From Gemmatimonadota bacterium (GTDB lineage Bacteria; Latescibacterota; UBA2968; UBA8231): 30,288 bases of DNA. Every line of letters starts with the position of its first letter. Position 1 is the first letter of the stretch. Below are positions 16,040-23,703 of the stretch, piece after piece. The stretch is taken from assembly GCA_002712305.1 (NCBI GenBank), contig PATE01000050.1, positions 1 to 30,288 on the forward strand, written 5' to 3'. The position numbers were made by a program, and so were the translations under genes. Below the pieces are notes generated by a model. The model was not told the DNA's origin and made no database searches. It saw nothing but the letters and a program-made list of their open reading frames with translations.

Positions 16040-16999
16040 ATGCGTGTTCTCGTCGTCGGTGGAACCGGCCACATTGGCAGTTATCTCGTCCCGCGACTGC
16101 TCCAGGCTGGGCACCAGGTCATCGTCGTTGCTCGCCATGCAAAGCCCCAATACACCCCCGAACCTCTTGGCTGGCCACAGGTGCACTGGGTCGTGGCCGA
16201 TCGTCGCGCCGAAGAGGAGGCCGGGACGTGGCAGCAACGGATGGAGTCGATCGATGCGGATATCGTCATCGACTTGATCGCCTTCACGCCGCAGCAGAAT
16301 CAATCGATGATGGACGCCTTCGGAGGTCGTATCGACCACTTTCTGCACTGTGGAACGATCTGGGCCTACGGGCCGACAGAGCGGGCACCCTACGAGGAGC
16401 ACCACCCACGCCGTCCGACGACTCAATACGGCATCGACAAGGCGCAGATTGAGGTCGATCTGGTGACCGCCTGGCGCGAGGAGGGATTCCCGGCCACGAT
16501 CATCCACCCTGGGCATATCAGTGGCCGCCGATGGTTGCCCATCGACCCCCAGGGCAGTCGCAATGGTGTCGGCGTCTACGAACGTCTCGCGGCACAGGAG
16601 CCCGTGCACCTGCCCGATCTTGGCCTGGCCACCATTCACCATGTCCATGGCGACGATGTAGCTCAGTTGTTTCACCGATCGATCGATCGCCGGGAGCAGT
16701 CCCTGGGACAGTCCTTCAGCGCCGTGGCGCCCTATGCCATGTCGCTGCTTGGCTGCTGTCGGAGTGTGGCAGCGCTGTTCGGCACCGAACCCAATCTGGC
16801 GTATGTGCCCCTGCCTGATCTGCGTGCCATCGTCGGGGACGAGTCTTTCGCCATCATCGAATCGCACGTCGTCCACTCCCCTTGCTCGAGTATCGACAAG
16901 GGCCGGCGCCTGCTGGGATACGAGCCGAGATACACGACGGAGCAGATCTTCGCCGAGTGCATCGAGCATCTGCTGGAGTCAGGCCAACTGAAGATCTGA
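16040..16999 (+). CDS. NAD-dependent epimerase/dehydratase-like protein
   Basis: A 319-residue extended short-chain dehydrogenase. The glycine-rich cofactor loop GGTGHIGSY is at residues 7-15 and the catalytic Tyr130/Lys134 pair is in QYGIDKAQ. It is close in style to bacterial epimerases of unknown substrate that follow sugar-catabolic genes. The start is the ATG at 16040, preceded by GGAG at 9 bases. The GTG at 16025 is an alternative giving five more residues. It begins the plus-strand run that continues with the second enolase-fold gene 75 bases later and then the GH172 gene, so a role in sugar processing is likely. Confidence 0.83.
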   Translation: MRVLVVGGTGHIGSYLVPRLLQAGHQVIVVARHAKPQYTPEPLGWPQVHWVVADRRAEEEAGTWQQRMESIDADIVIDLIAFTPQQNQSMMDAFGGRIDHFLHCGTIWAYGPTERAPYEEHHPRRPTTQYGIDKAQIEVDLVTAWREEGFPATIIHPGHISGRRWLPIDPQGSRNGVGVYERLAAQEPVHLPDLGLATIHHVHGDDVAQLFHRSIDRREQSLGQSFSAVAPYAMSLLGCCRSVAALFGTEPNLAYVPLPDLRAIVGDESFAIIESHVVHSPCSSIDKGRRLLGYEPRYTTEQIFAECIEHLLESGQLKI

Positions 17000-17074
17000 T
17001 TCATTTGATCCGTTCGAGCCATTCCTTAACCTAACCGCCCTTGAACGCGCGCACCGATAACGACAGGAATCCCG

Positions 17075-18295
17075 ATGAAGATCACGGACGTCGAAGCGAT
17101 TCAGATCAATCCAAAACTGGCTGTGAGGAATTCTGCTCAGAAACCACGATTTGTCGGCATCGACACACAGACGGTCTTTAAGGTGACCTGTGACAATGGC
17201 ATCGTTGGCTGGGGCGATTGTCGAGGTCATGTCGATCTACCGGCGTCTCAGATCGAGTCCATGATCGACAGCAATCCTGTCGACTACCTCATGGCTCCCG
17301 TGAATCCGGGGGTCTCAGGTGCCATCTACGATGCCGTCGGCAAACATCTGGAAGTGCCCGCCTACAAGCTGATCGGGCAGAAGGTGCGCGACCGGGTGCC
17401 CGTCGCGGCGTGGACGCGCCCTGCTTCTCCGGAAGATCTGGCTGCAGAGGTTCAGCGAGCCGTCGGCGAAGGCTACATGACCTTCAAGATGCACTCGTGC
17501 AACTACTACTGCATCCTCGAGCAGACACGTGCCGTAGAGGATGTGGCCCCTGAGGGATTCCGCTTCCACTGGGATCTGAACCACAATCGGCCACTCAACT
17601 GGGTGCTCAAGATCGTGGAGAAGCTCGACAAGTCACCCGTTGTGGGAATCCTCGAAGATCCGCTGAACTGGCGTGACTTGGAGGGGTGGCGTCGTCTTCG
17701 CAACCAGATCAGTATCCCCCTGTTGATGCATGTACCCCAGTTGGGCGGTGGACCCGAGATGCTTCACGGCTGCGCCGACCTCTACATGATTGCCGAGCAC
17801 GGCATCCCTGCCGCCATCAAGCGGGCGTGGACCTGCGCCGAGGCCAACGTTGGATGCGTGATTCAGTTGACTGGCGGTACTCTGTCAAAGGCGATGGCCA
17901 TGCACCTGGGTGCGGTAGTGCCGAATCTCTCTCACTCGACCAATCTCGATGACCAGTATGACGAAGACGTCACGGGTGGCCGCCTCGAGGTCGCCGAAGG
18001 CAGCACACCGGTACCGGAGGCACCCGGTCTGGGCGTGGATGTAGATGAGGCGGAGTTGGAGCGCATCCGTCAGACACCGAAGACCGAGGTTCCGCGATTC
18101 ATCAGCGAACTGCACATGCCACGCGGTGGACGTTTTGTCCAACGCGGGTGGCCGAGCGTCGACCGACAGACAGGCTACCCTGAGGGCGGCGTTGCCGGCA
18201 TACGCCTTGAATTGTTCGAGGAGGATGGATCGGCTGAGTGGACGAAACGCTGGGAGTCCCTGGCTGATGGCCCTCGACTGGAAACGACACACTGA
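17075..18295 (+). CDS. Enolase-superfamily protein with altered active site
   Basis: A 406-residue relative of the mandelate racemase / muconate lactonizing group and of the gene at 9502. The capping domain and barrel are intact, but the active site is unusual. The K-x-K motif is TFKMHS, that is Lys138 and His140. Asp167 (HWDLNH) and Glu194 (ILEDPLNW) remain as metal ligands. The third acidic ligand is replaced in IPLLMHVPQ (His219). It ends with a PGLGVDVD motif shared with the paralogue. These changes argue for a distinct reaction or a non-standard metal. Its gene is followed 17 bases later by the GH172 gene, which suggests that it works on a sugar acid from the same glycan. The ATG at 17075 has only a weak AGGA upstream. 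Confidence 0.82.
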   Translation: MKITDVEAIQINPKLAVRNSAQKPRFVGIDTQTVFKVTCDNGIVGWGDCRGHVDLPASQIESMIDSNPVDYLMAPVNPGVSGAIYDAVGKHLEVPAYKLIGQKVRDRVPVAAWTRPASPEDLAAEVQRAVGEGYMTFKMHSCNYYCILEQTRAVEDVAPEGFRFHWDLNHNRPLNWVLKIVEKLDKSPVVGILEDPLNWRDLEGWRRLRNQISIPLLMHVPQLGGGPEMLHGCADLYMIAEHGIPAAIKRAWTCAEANVGCVIQLTGGTLSKAMAMHLGAVVPNLSHSTNLDDQYDEDVTGGRLEVAEGSTPVPEAPGLGVDVDEAELERIRQTPKTEVPRFISELHMPRGGRFVQRGWPSVDRQTGYPEGGVAGIRLELFEEDGSAEWTKRWESLADGPRLETTH

Positions 18296-18312
18296 AGGAA
18301 TGTGAGCACGAC

Positions 18313-19455
18313 ATGAGAGGAATGCTGGACGATCTGGCGCGGATACGACCCGGTCGAAGTGGCCGACATTCGAGTTGGGAACACAATGGCCGCAATGCGG
18401 ATGCGTGGATCATCGAACCGGGAGAAACCCGGGTTCTTGCTGACATCGATGGCGCCGGACTGATCAACCACATCTGGATGACCCAGGGAAACCACTATCG
18501 CGAAGTGCTGCTGCGGATCACCTGGGACAATGCACGGTCGCCCAGTGTGAATGTTCCCCTCGGTGATTTCTTCGGCCTCGGCCACAACATCGTCAACTCG
18601 TACGAGTCTTTGCTGTTCACCGCTTCCACGCGCGCCAACAACACCTTCAACAGCGGCTGTGCCCTCAACTGTTACGCACCCATGCCGTTTCGCGAACGTG
18701 CCCTGGTGGAACTGGTCAATGAGAGCAAGCAGCCTCATCGCCAGTATTTCTACTTCGACTGGGAGGCCTTTGAGAGTGCGCCTGACGACGATCTGGGGTA
18801 CTTCCACGCCGAATTTCGCCGCGAGAATCCTTTCGGGGGTTGGGGTCATGCAATCAGGGTGAATACGCCCGAGGCGAACATCGCCAACAAGGAAAGACTC
18901 GCCTGGGATAACAATTACGTCATCCTCGACACCAAGGGCGCCGGACACTACATCGGCTGCAATCTCTCGGTGACCAACTTCCAGGGAACCTGGTGGGGCG
19001 AAGGCGACGACATGATCTGGGTCGATGGCTATAAGTGGCCACCCGACCTGCATGGAACCGGCTCGGAGGACTATCTGAATCAAGCCTGGGGAATGCAGGA
19101 CAATGCATTCCTGCGCAATGGTTCCTCCATTCACGAAGACAACACGAATGGTTATCAGACCAGCTACGTTCACCACATCGAAAATCCGGTCCGCTTCCGC
19201 CGCGAGCTAAAGGTGACCATCGAACACGGCCATGGAAATCACCTCTGTAACGAGATGAGCTCCACCGCCTACTGGTATGCCCAAAAGCCAACCCGTGTGG
19301 CGCGGCCGCCGGCGGTGGCCAAACGCGCCCCCGTTTTGCGGGACAATCAGGGCAATTGGCTGTACGACAAAAAGACCCAGACCACATCGAGTCAGATCAA
19401 ACCGAATCGTGAGATGAAGGCAAACAAGGCGGCGTGGAAGAAGAAGAACCCGTAA
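18313..19455 (+). CDS. GH172 (DUF2961) glycosidase-like protein
   Basis: A 380-residue protein of the family now called GH172. Characterised members cleave alpha-D-fructofuranosides or D-arabinofuranosides, or form difructose dianhydrides. The two glutamates expected as nucleophile and acid/base appear as Glu230 (WWGEGDDM) and Glu252 (HGTGSEDYLN), spaced as in the family. Other conserved parts are the start SSWEHNGRNADAW and GAGLINHIW. No signal peptide is visible, so it is probably cytoplasmic. The C-terminal tail is rich in Lys and Gln. Its end overlaps the NudC start by 22 bases. The preceding enolase-fold gene and the epimerase make a likely three-gene sugar set. The family is firm; the substrate is not. 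Confidence 0.87.
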   Translation: MRGMLDDLARIRPGRSGRHSSWEHNGRNADAWIIEPGETRVLADIDGAGLINHIWMTQGNHYREVLLRITWDNARSPSVNVPLGDFFGLGHNIVNSYESLLFTASTRANNTFNSGCALNCYAPMPFRERALVELVNESKQPHRQYFYFDWEAFESAPDDDLGYFHAEFRRENPFGGWGHAIRVNTPEANIANKERLAWDNNYVILDTKGAGHYIGCNLSVTNFQGTWWGEGDDMIWVDGYKWPPDLHGTGSEDYLNQAWGMQDNAFLRNGSSIHEDNTNGYQTSYVHHIENPVRFRRELKVTIEHGHGNHLCNEMSSTAYWYAQKPTRVARPPAVAKRAPVLRDNQGNWLYDKKTQTTSSQIKPNREMKANKAAWKKKNP

Positions 19456-20291
19456 CCAACTGCGAGGCCCTCGACCGGCAGCTCGAGCCGGCCGTGGTCC
19501 CTCCGTCGGGGGCGTTGGGCTCGTGCCTGTACTTCGCCTTCTCGGAAGATCGGCTGCTGGTGTACGCCGATCCCAAAGGATATCTGCTGCCGCGACTTGA
19601 AAGCTTCGGGGAACTCGATCTGCTCTTTCGAGATCCTCACTATCTCGGCCAGCTGGACGATGTCCATTGCTTCGCCGTCGACCTGCAGACCGCCACCCCG
19701 CCACAGGGCATGGCCCTGATGGGTTTGCGCGAGTTGTATGCTGATTTCTCAGAAGGCATTTTCCAACTCGCCGGTCGTGCCTTCCAGGTCGTCAACTGGG
19801 ATCGGACCCACCATTTCTGTGGCCGCTGCGGCCAGAACGCCGACTATCACGAATCAGACCGCGCCCGCCGGTGTCCCGACTGTGGGCTGCTGTCCTTTCC
19901 GCGCGTCTCACCTGCCGTCATCACGCTCATCCACAAAGGGGACGAGTTTCTTCTGGCTCGGAATGCCCGGTTCCCCGAAGGACGCTACAGCATCATCGCC
20001 GGGTTCGTTGAAGCGGGGGAAACGCTCGAGGAGGCCGTCGCCCGCGAGATCTACGAGGAGGTCGGTGTCGAGGTCTCTGACATCACGTATCGGTGCAGCC
20101 AGTCGTGGCCATTCCCGCATTCTCTCATGGTCGGATTCACGGCCGCGTGGGCGGGCAGAGACATCCGCATCGATGAGGACGAAATCGTCGACGCCGGCTG
20201 GTTTTCTGCCAGACACCTACCACCATCCCTGCCGGATGGGATCAGCATCTCACGCAGGCTGATCGACTCCTTTCTCGCCAAACACCCATAA
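19434..20291 (+). CDS. nudC: NADH pyrophosphatase / NAD-cap decapping enzyme NudC
   Basis: A 285-residue Nudix hydrolase of the NudC type, which splits NADH and removes NAD caps from RNA. The zinc ribbon has Cys129, Cys132, Cys147 and Cys150. The Nudix box runs from Gly190 to about 212, with the REIYEEVG core. The NudC signature is seen as SQSWPFPHS (222-230), where the usual SQPWPFPxS has Ser for Pro. The start GTG at 19434 lies 22 bases inside the GH172 gene. The alternative ATG codons are far downstream, past the N-terminal domain. It is followed by nth ten bases later, so a repair and housekeeping pair ends the sugar set. Confidence 0.9.
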   Translation: MEEEEPVTNCEALDRQLEPAVVPPSGALGSCLYFAFSEDRLLVYADPKGYLLPRLESFGELDLLFRDPHYLGQLDDVHCFAVDLQTATPPQGMALMGLRELYADFSEGIFQLAGRAFQVVNWDRTHHFCGRCGQNADYHESDRARRCPDCGLLSFPRVSPAVITLIHKGDEFLLARNARFPEGRYSIIAGFVEAGETLEEAVAREIYEEVGVEVSDITYRCSQSWPFPHSLMVGFTAAWAGRDIRIDEDEIVDAGWFSARHLPPSLPDGISISRRLIDSFLAKHP

Positions 20292-20301
20292 GATCTACCT
20301 G

Positions 20302-20949
20302 ATGCCCCCATCCCTGACCAAGGCGGAGAAGGTCAGCTTCATCGCCGACACCCTTGATCGGCTCTATGACGTTCCGCCCATCCCCCTGTCCCATCGGTCG
20401 CCTTTTGAGCTGCTGATCGCCGTCCTGTTATCGGCGCAGACGACGGATGTCAAGGTCAACCAGGTCACCCCGGCCCTGTTTGCCGACGCGGACACGCCGC
20501 AAAAGATGGTGAAACTCACCGTCGATCAGATTCTCGATCACGTGCGAACCGTTGGCCTGGCGCCAGGTAAATCGAAAAACATCCACCGCCTGTCCGAACT
20601 TCTGCTTGAGCGACACGATGGCGAAGTGCCCGAGACGCTGGAGAAGTTGGAGGATCTGCCGGGTGTAGGGCACAAGACCGCGTCCGTCGTCGTAGCACAG
20701 GCCTTTGGCCAACCCGCCTTCCCCGTGGATACACACATTCATCGCCTGGCGTATCGTTGGGGACTCTCGACAGGCAAGAATGTGGAACAGACCGAGAAAG
20801 ATCTGAAGCGCGCCTTCCCTGAGGACACGTGGAACAAGCTGCATCTGCAGATCATCTACTTCGGACGTGAGTATTGTCCCGCACGAAATCATGATTTCGC
20901 CGCATGCCCCCTGTGCAGCGTTGTGGGGCGAAAGAGTCTGCTGAAATGA
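20302..20949 (+). CDS. nth: Endonuclease III (DNA glycosylase/AP lyase)
   Basis: A 215-residue helix-hairpin-helix glycosylase that removes oxidised pyrimidines and cuts at abasic sites. The hairpin LPGVGHKTASVV carries catalytic Lys125, and VDTHIHRLA carries Asp143. AQTTD (45-49) is also conserved. The iron-sulfur region differs from the E. coli enzyme: Cys192, Cys202 and Cys205 are present with C-x9-C-x2-C spacing, and no fourth cysteine follows before the end. I recall similar endings in endonuclease III of some Bacteroidetes and Planctomycetes, so this is probably normal for the lineage. It is ten bases after nudC. Confidence 0.92.
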   Translation: MPPSLTKAEKVSFIADTLDRLYDVPPIPLSHRSPFELLIAVLLSAQTTDVKVNQVTPALFADADTPQKMVKLTVDQILDHVRTVGLAPGKSKNIHRLSELLLERHDGEVPETLEKLEDLPGVGHKTASVVVAQAFGQPAFPVDTHIHRLAYRWGLSTGKNVEQTEKDLKRAFPEDTWNKLHLQIIYFGREYCPARNHDFAACPLCSVVGRKSLLK

Positions 20950-20988
20950 GCTATACCGGATCAACTCTGGCGCACGGAGTCCTCGATC

Positions 20989-22428
20989 ATGGCTGACACC
21001 GGAGACTTCAACCATGCTCTGCGGCAAGAGCAGGAGAATTCCACGCGGCGTTTCAGCGGGTATCTGTTGCCCGACGCTCCCTCCGAGCAGGACTTGCTCA
21101 CAGTCGTCGACGACTATGAGGCGATCTGCCACGCGAACATCGAAGCGATTCTCGACCGATTTGAGCGACATGATGGAAGCTATCCTTTTGTCGACACGAA
21201 ACTCGATCTGCAGTCGGGAGCCGATTTCGATGCCACCGACCCGGTGCGTGGGCGAGACACGATCTATGGGTGGATTCAGGGGCGAGGCCTGGAAGCACTG
21301 GCCGGACATGCCCACTGGTCGGAGCGATCACCAGACGCCCGAACCCGCGCACTGACGGAACGTTTACGGTCGATGGAATCGGTGGTTCTCGACTCGCTGC
21401 GACAACTGCGCAGTGCCAACGAGGGCCACCTGTTCTTCTTCATGTCTCCCGATGGCGGCCCCTTTGTCCTTGCCGAGGACGGCTCGCAGGCAGCGTTGGC
21501 TCCAGACCCCGAAACGCCCAGCGGCTATAGTGACCTGTTTGGCTCCAAAGGTCTATTTGCTGCCGCACGCGACCTTGGGCTCCCCCAGATCGAAGCAGAG
21601 GCACAGGCCTGGATGACGGAGGTCTCCGAGGACATCCTGGCACGGCGTTTCACCAGTGACCAGCAACCCCTCGACCCCACCAATCCCATCGAAGCCCTGC
21701 CCGGCCGCTATGGCCACGGTGCCTACATGATCCAGTTGGGCGCGTGCGCCCTTGGCGCTACCGCCGGCGACACAGGGGCCGTCGACATGGGACTGCGCCT
21801 TATGGAGTACGAAATCGGTACCCATGCCAACATGGGCGGACGTGTTGCGGGGTTCGAGGAAGGCGACTTCTGGGAATTCGTCGGCGAAGATGATCTGCCG
21901 CTGAGGATGGAGGACGGCAGCGTCTTGTGCGATCCGGGTCATGCCCTCGAGTTCGTGGGACTTGCCTACAAGTTTCTGAGGGCTGCGCAGCAGTTGGAGA
22001 ACAATCCACGTACGACTCGGCGCCTCCAGGCTGTGACAGAGCCCTTGCCCACGATCCTGTGGCAGATCTTCAGTCTTGGTTTTCAGCCACAGCCCGGTGG
22101 GATCTGTAAGGCCTACGATCTGGTCGGGCGTCGCCCGCTGCACACAGACATGCCCTGGTGGTCACTGCCTGAAACGATCCGCTCAGCCGCATTCTGCTAT
22201 AGGGAAAGTGAATCTGCAGAGGTGAAGCAGCGCAGCCTGGCGATCTGGCGAGACTGCCACAACGCGTTCGTCGAGAACTACCTTCGACCGGAGGTCCATC
22301 TGATGGCCATTCAGACCCTCGCCATCGATGGCTCGATCTCGGCGGCAATCCCTGCCACGGCCGACGCCGATCCTGGATACCACACGGGCTTGAGTTTGCT
22401 CGACGTGATCGAACTGTTCAGAGAATAG
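20989..22428 (+). CDS. AGE-like alpha/alpha-barrel protein
   Basis: A 479-residue protein I place with the N-acylglucosamine 2-epimerase (AGE) superfamily of (alpha/alpha)6 barrels. The support is CDPGHALEFVGLAYKF, which resembles the conserved PGH segment, then MPWWSLPETIRSAAF, and a C-terminal YHTGLSLLDVIELF in which the His may take part in catalysis. AGE-family enzymes epimerise or isomerise sugars such as mannose, cellobiose or N-acylglucosamine. No signal peptide. A GGAG nine bases before the ATG at 20989 supports the start. It ends the plus-strand run and is convergent with the response regulator remnant. The AGE fold is fairly likely, the activity unknown. Confidence 0.68.
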   Translation: MADTGDFNHALRQEQENSTRRFSGYLLPDAPSEQDLLTVVDDYEAICHANIEAILDRFERHDGSYPFVDTKLDLQSGADFDATDPVRGRDTIYGWIQGRGLEALAGHAHWSERSPDARTRALTERLRSMESVVLDSLRQLRSANEGHLFFFMSPDGGPFVLAEDGSQAALAPDPETPSGYSDLFGSKGLFAAARDLGLPQIEAEAQAWMTEVSEDILARRFTSDQQPLDPTNPIEALPGRYGHGAYMIQLGACALGATAGDTGAVDMGLRLMEYEIGTHANMGGRVAGFEEGDFWEFVGEDDLPLRMEDGSVLCDPGHALEFVGLAYKFLRAAQQLENNPRTTRRLQAVTEPLPTILWQIFSLGFQPQPGGICKAYDLVGRRPLHTDMPWWSLPETIRSAAFCYRESESAEVKQRSLAIWRDCHNAFVENYLRPEVHLMAIQTLAIDGSISAAIPATADADPGYHTGLSLLDVIELFRE

Positions 22429-22494
22429 GAACGCAGACCGGGCGATCCGTGGACCCAGCGATTGCAGACGGTGCCGTCGTCACCTGAGAGCCGA

Positions 22495-23143
22495 TCAACG
22501 CCCTCCCCGCTGGATGATCTTTCTCTCTGAAGCGATCGCCACCGCCTCGGTCCGATTGCCCGCCCCCAGCTTCCGCAGCAGAGCGCTCACGTGAAACTTG
22601 ACGGTTCGCTCGCTGATGGAGAGCACATCAGCGATCTCCTTGTTCTGCTGACCCGTGGCCAGAATCCTCACGCCTTTCAGCTCGCGCTCCGTCAGATCCT
22701 CGGGATTCTGGCCTTCGCCGCCGCGCAGCGTGTCGAGCAGTCTTGTGGCCACGACGGGCTGCAGAAGCGTTCCACCACCATGCACGATGAGACTGGCGTC
22801 GAACAGTTCCTGCCTCGGCGCACTTTTCAGCAGATAACCTCTGGCACCGGCCTGCACGGCATCGACGATGCGATCATCGGTATCGAAAACAGTGAAGACG
22901 ATGACGGGAGTCGTCATGCCCGCCTCATCCATGGCGCCGAGCGTCTGAATGCCATCGAGACCGGGCATTTCCAGATCGAGCAGAATGACATCGGCCCCGA
23001 CCTCGTGCAGGGCGGCGAGCGCGTCTTCCCCCACTGCCTGCTTGGCCGGCGATGTCGAAATCCGACTCCGTCGACAACATCGCAGCCAATCCCTCCCGAA
23101 CGACATCGTGATCGTCGATGATGAAGATGCGGATGTTGGTCAC
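22495..23143 (-). pseudogene. NarL/FixJ-type response regulator with a frameshift
   Basis: Two overlapping frames together make one complete LuxR-type response regulator. The first begins with a GTG at 23143 and reads TNIRIFIIDDHDVVREGLA, including the receiver acidic pair. The second continues EDALAALHEVGADVILLDLEMPGLDG, with the phosphorylated Asp, then the receiver Lys in YLLKSAP and a C-terminal helix-turn-helix (ELKGVRILATG, NKEIADVLSISERTVK). They join at a run of five C on the plus strand (23028-23032). Removing one C restores a 215-residue protein. The GTG overlaps the stop of the kinase fragment (GTGA). Either the gene is dead or the base count is a sequencing error, since single-base indels in such runs are a common error. 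Confidence 0.85.
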
Positions 23144-23440
23144 GCGTCGTTGCCCCTTGTTGCCACCAACGTCGCCGTGACCCGCGTTCCCTCATTCAGC
23201 TGAATCTCGATGGACAGATCAGCTGTCAGCAGTCGGGCCCTCTCTGTGATGCCTACCAGTCCGTGTCGCGAAGTGTCGATGTTCTGGGGATCGAAACCAC
23301 AGCCATCATCGTGGATCATTAGCTGAACCTGCTCAGCGGACAGGCTCAGGCCCAGATCGATACGTGTCGCGTTGGCGTGTTGCAGTGCATTGTTCAGTGC
23401 TTCCTTGGCGATTCGTAGTAGGCCCGCTTCCACGTGCGGC
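23140..23440 (-). pseudogene. C-terminal fragment of a sensor histidine kinase
   Basis: The frame encodes the ATPase half of a NarX/DegS-type histidine kinase: [19 protein letters not shown] (N box), then MIHDDGCGFD (G1 box) and HGLVGITERARLL (G2 box). It lacks the sensor, the HisKA_3 dimerisation helix and its phosphorylated histidine. Upstream of VEAGLLRIA the sequence turns into the start of a short-chain dehydrogenase in another frame. It overlaps the response regulator start by four bases, the usual kinase-regulator order. The stub cannot signal on its own, so it is either a relic or the product of a misjoined assembly. Confidence 0.82.
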
Positions 23441-23578
23441 TGCCAGGCGTTCCAGATCGATGCGGGTGCGAGCGTCGAGAATCAGATGCCAACCTCGTTG
23501 CGCCAACTCACGCGCCAGGGCGGCACCCAAACCACGAGATGCACCGGTGATCAATGCGGTAGGATTCGTCGGATTCAT
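23441..23578 (-). pseudogene. N-terminal fragment of a short-chain dehydrogenase
   Basis: From an ATG at 23578 the frame reads the classic start of a short-chain dehydrogenase/reductase: [20 protein letters not shown] (TGxxxGxG cofactor loop at residues 9-16), then [13 protein letters not shown]. Family similarity ends after about 44 residues, at the point where histidine kinase sequence begins in another frame. The catalytic Ser-Tyr-Lys part is absent. Continued reading gives a low-complexity tail to 23333. A palindrome and two direct repeats lie just upstream, so the promoter side may be original. Confidence 0.8.
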
Positions 23579-23594
23579 GTGAGCGTCCTTGATG

Positions 23595-23613
23595 GTCACG
23601 TAACAAACGTGAC
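23595..23613 (-). promoter_or_regulatory. 19-bp palindrome upstream of the dehydrogenase start, possible operator
   Basis: GTCACGTAACAAACGTGAC is a perfect inverted repeat of seven bases with a 5-base centre, 16 bases before the ATG at 23578. It is flanked by two copies of GTGAGCGTC (23579-23587 and 23614-23622). The size and symmetry fit a dimeric repressor site, and short-chain dehydrogenase genes are often under such regulators. No regulator gene is adjacent. Confidence 0.38.
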
Positions 23614-23640
23614 GTGAGCGTCATTGGACGCTTTCAAGGT

Positions 23641-23659
23641 AGCCGACCCGCAGTCGGCT
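23641..23659 (-). other. Hairpin in the PhyH-to-dehydrogenase gap
   Basis: AGCCGAC (23641-23647) pairs with GTCGGCT (23653-23659) around a 5-base loop. It lies 27 bases from the stronger hairpin at 23686-23703. No T-run follows on either strand. It could be part of a two-hairpin terminator or an RNA processing site. Confidence 0.35.
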
Positions 23660-23685
23660 CGAATCGGACGATGGTCGGGATGTGT

Positions 23686-23703
23686 CCTGTCCTTTCGGAC
23701 AGG
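23686..23703 (-). terminator. GNRA-loop hairpin directly after the second PhyH gene
   Basis: On the minus strand CCTGTCC and GGACAGG form a 7-bp stem closed by a GAAA tetraloop, starting immediately after the TGA of the PhyH gene. Position and stability suggest a transcription terminator, but the following bases (ACACATCCC) are not T-rich. Confidence 0.5.

Noticed and set aside
15959-16969. 336-codon minus-strand frame opposite the epimerase-like gene
   Set aside because: Antisense to a protein with a clear glycine loop and Tyr/Lys pair; the frame is long only because of GC-rich codon structure.
18175-19176. 333-codon minus-strand frame opposite the GH172 gene
   Set aside because: Antisense shadow of a gene with both GH172 glutamates and normal length; no recognisable domain in the shadow product.
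23333-23433. Continuation of the dehydrogenase frame past the joint as a genuine protein tail
   Set aside because: The residues after the joint are low complexity and lie antiparallel in frame to a well-conserved histidine kinase ATPase domain, so the kinase frame is the real one.
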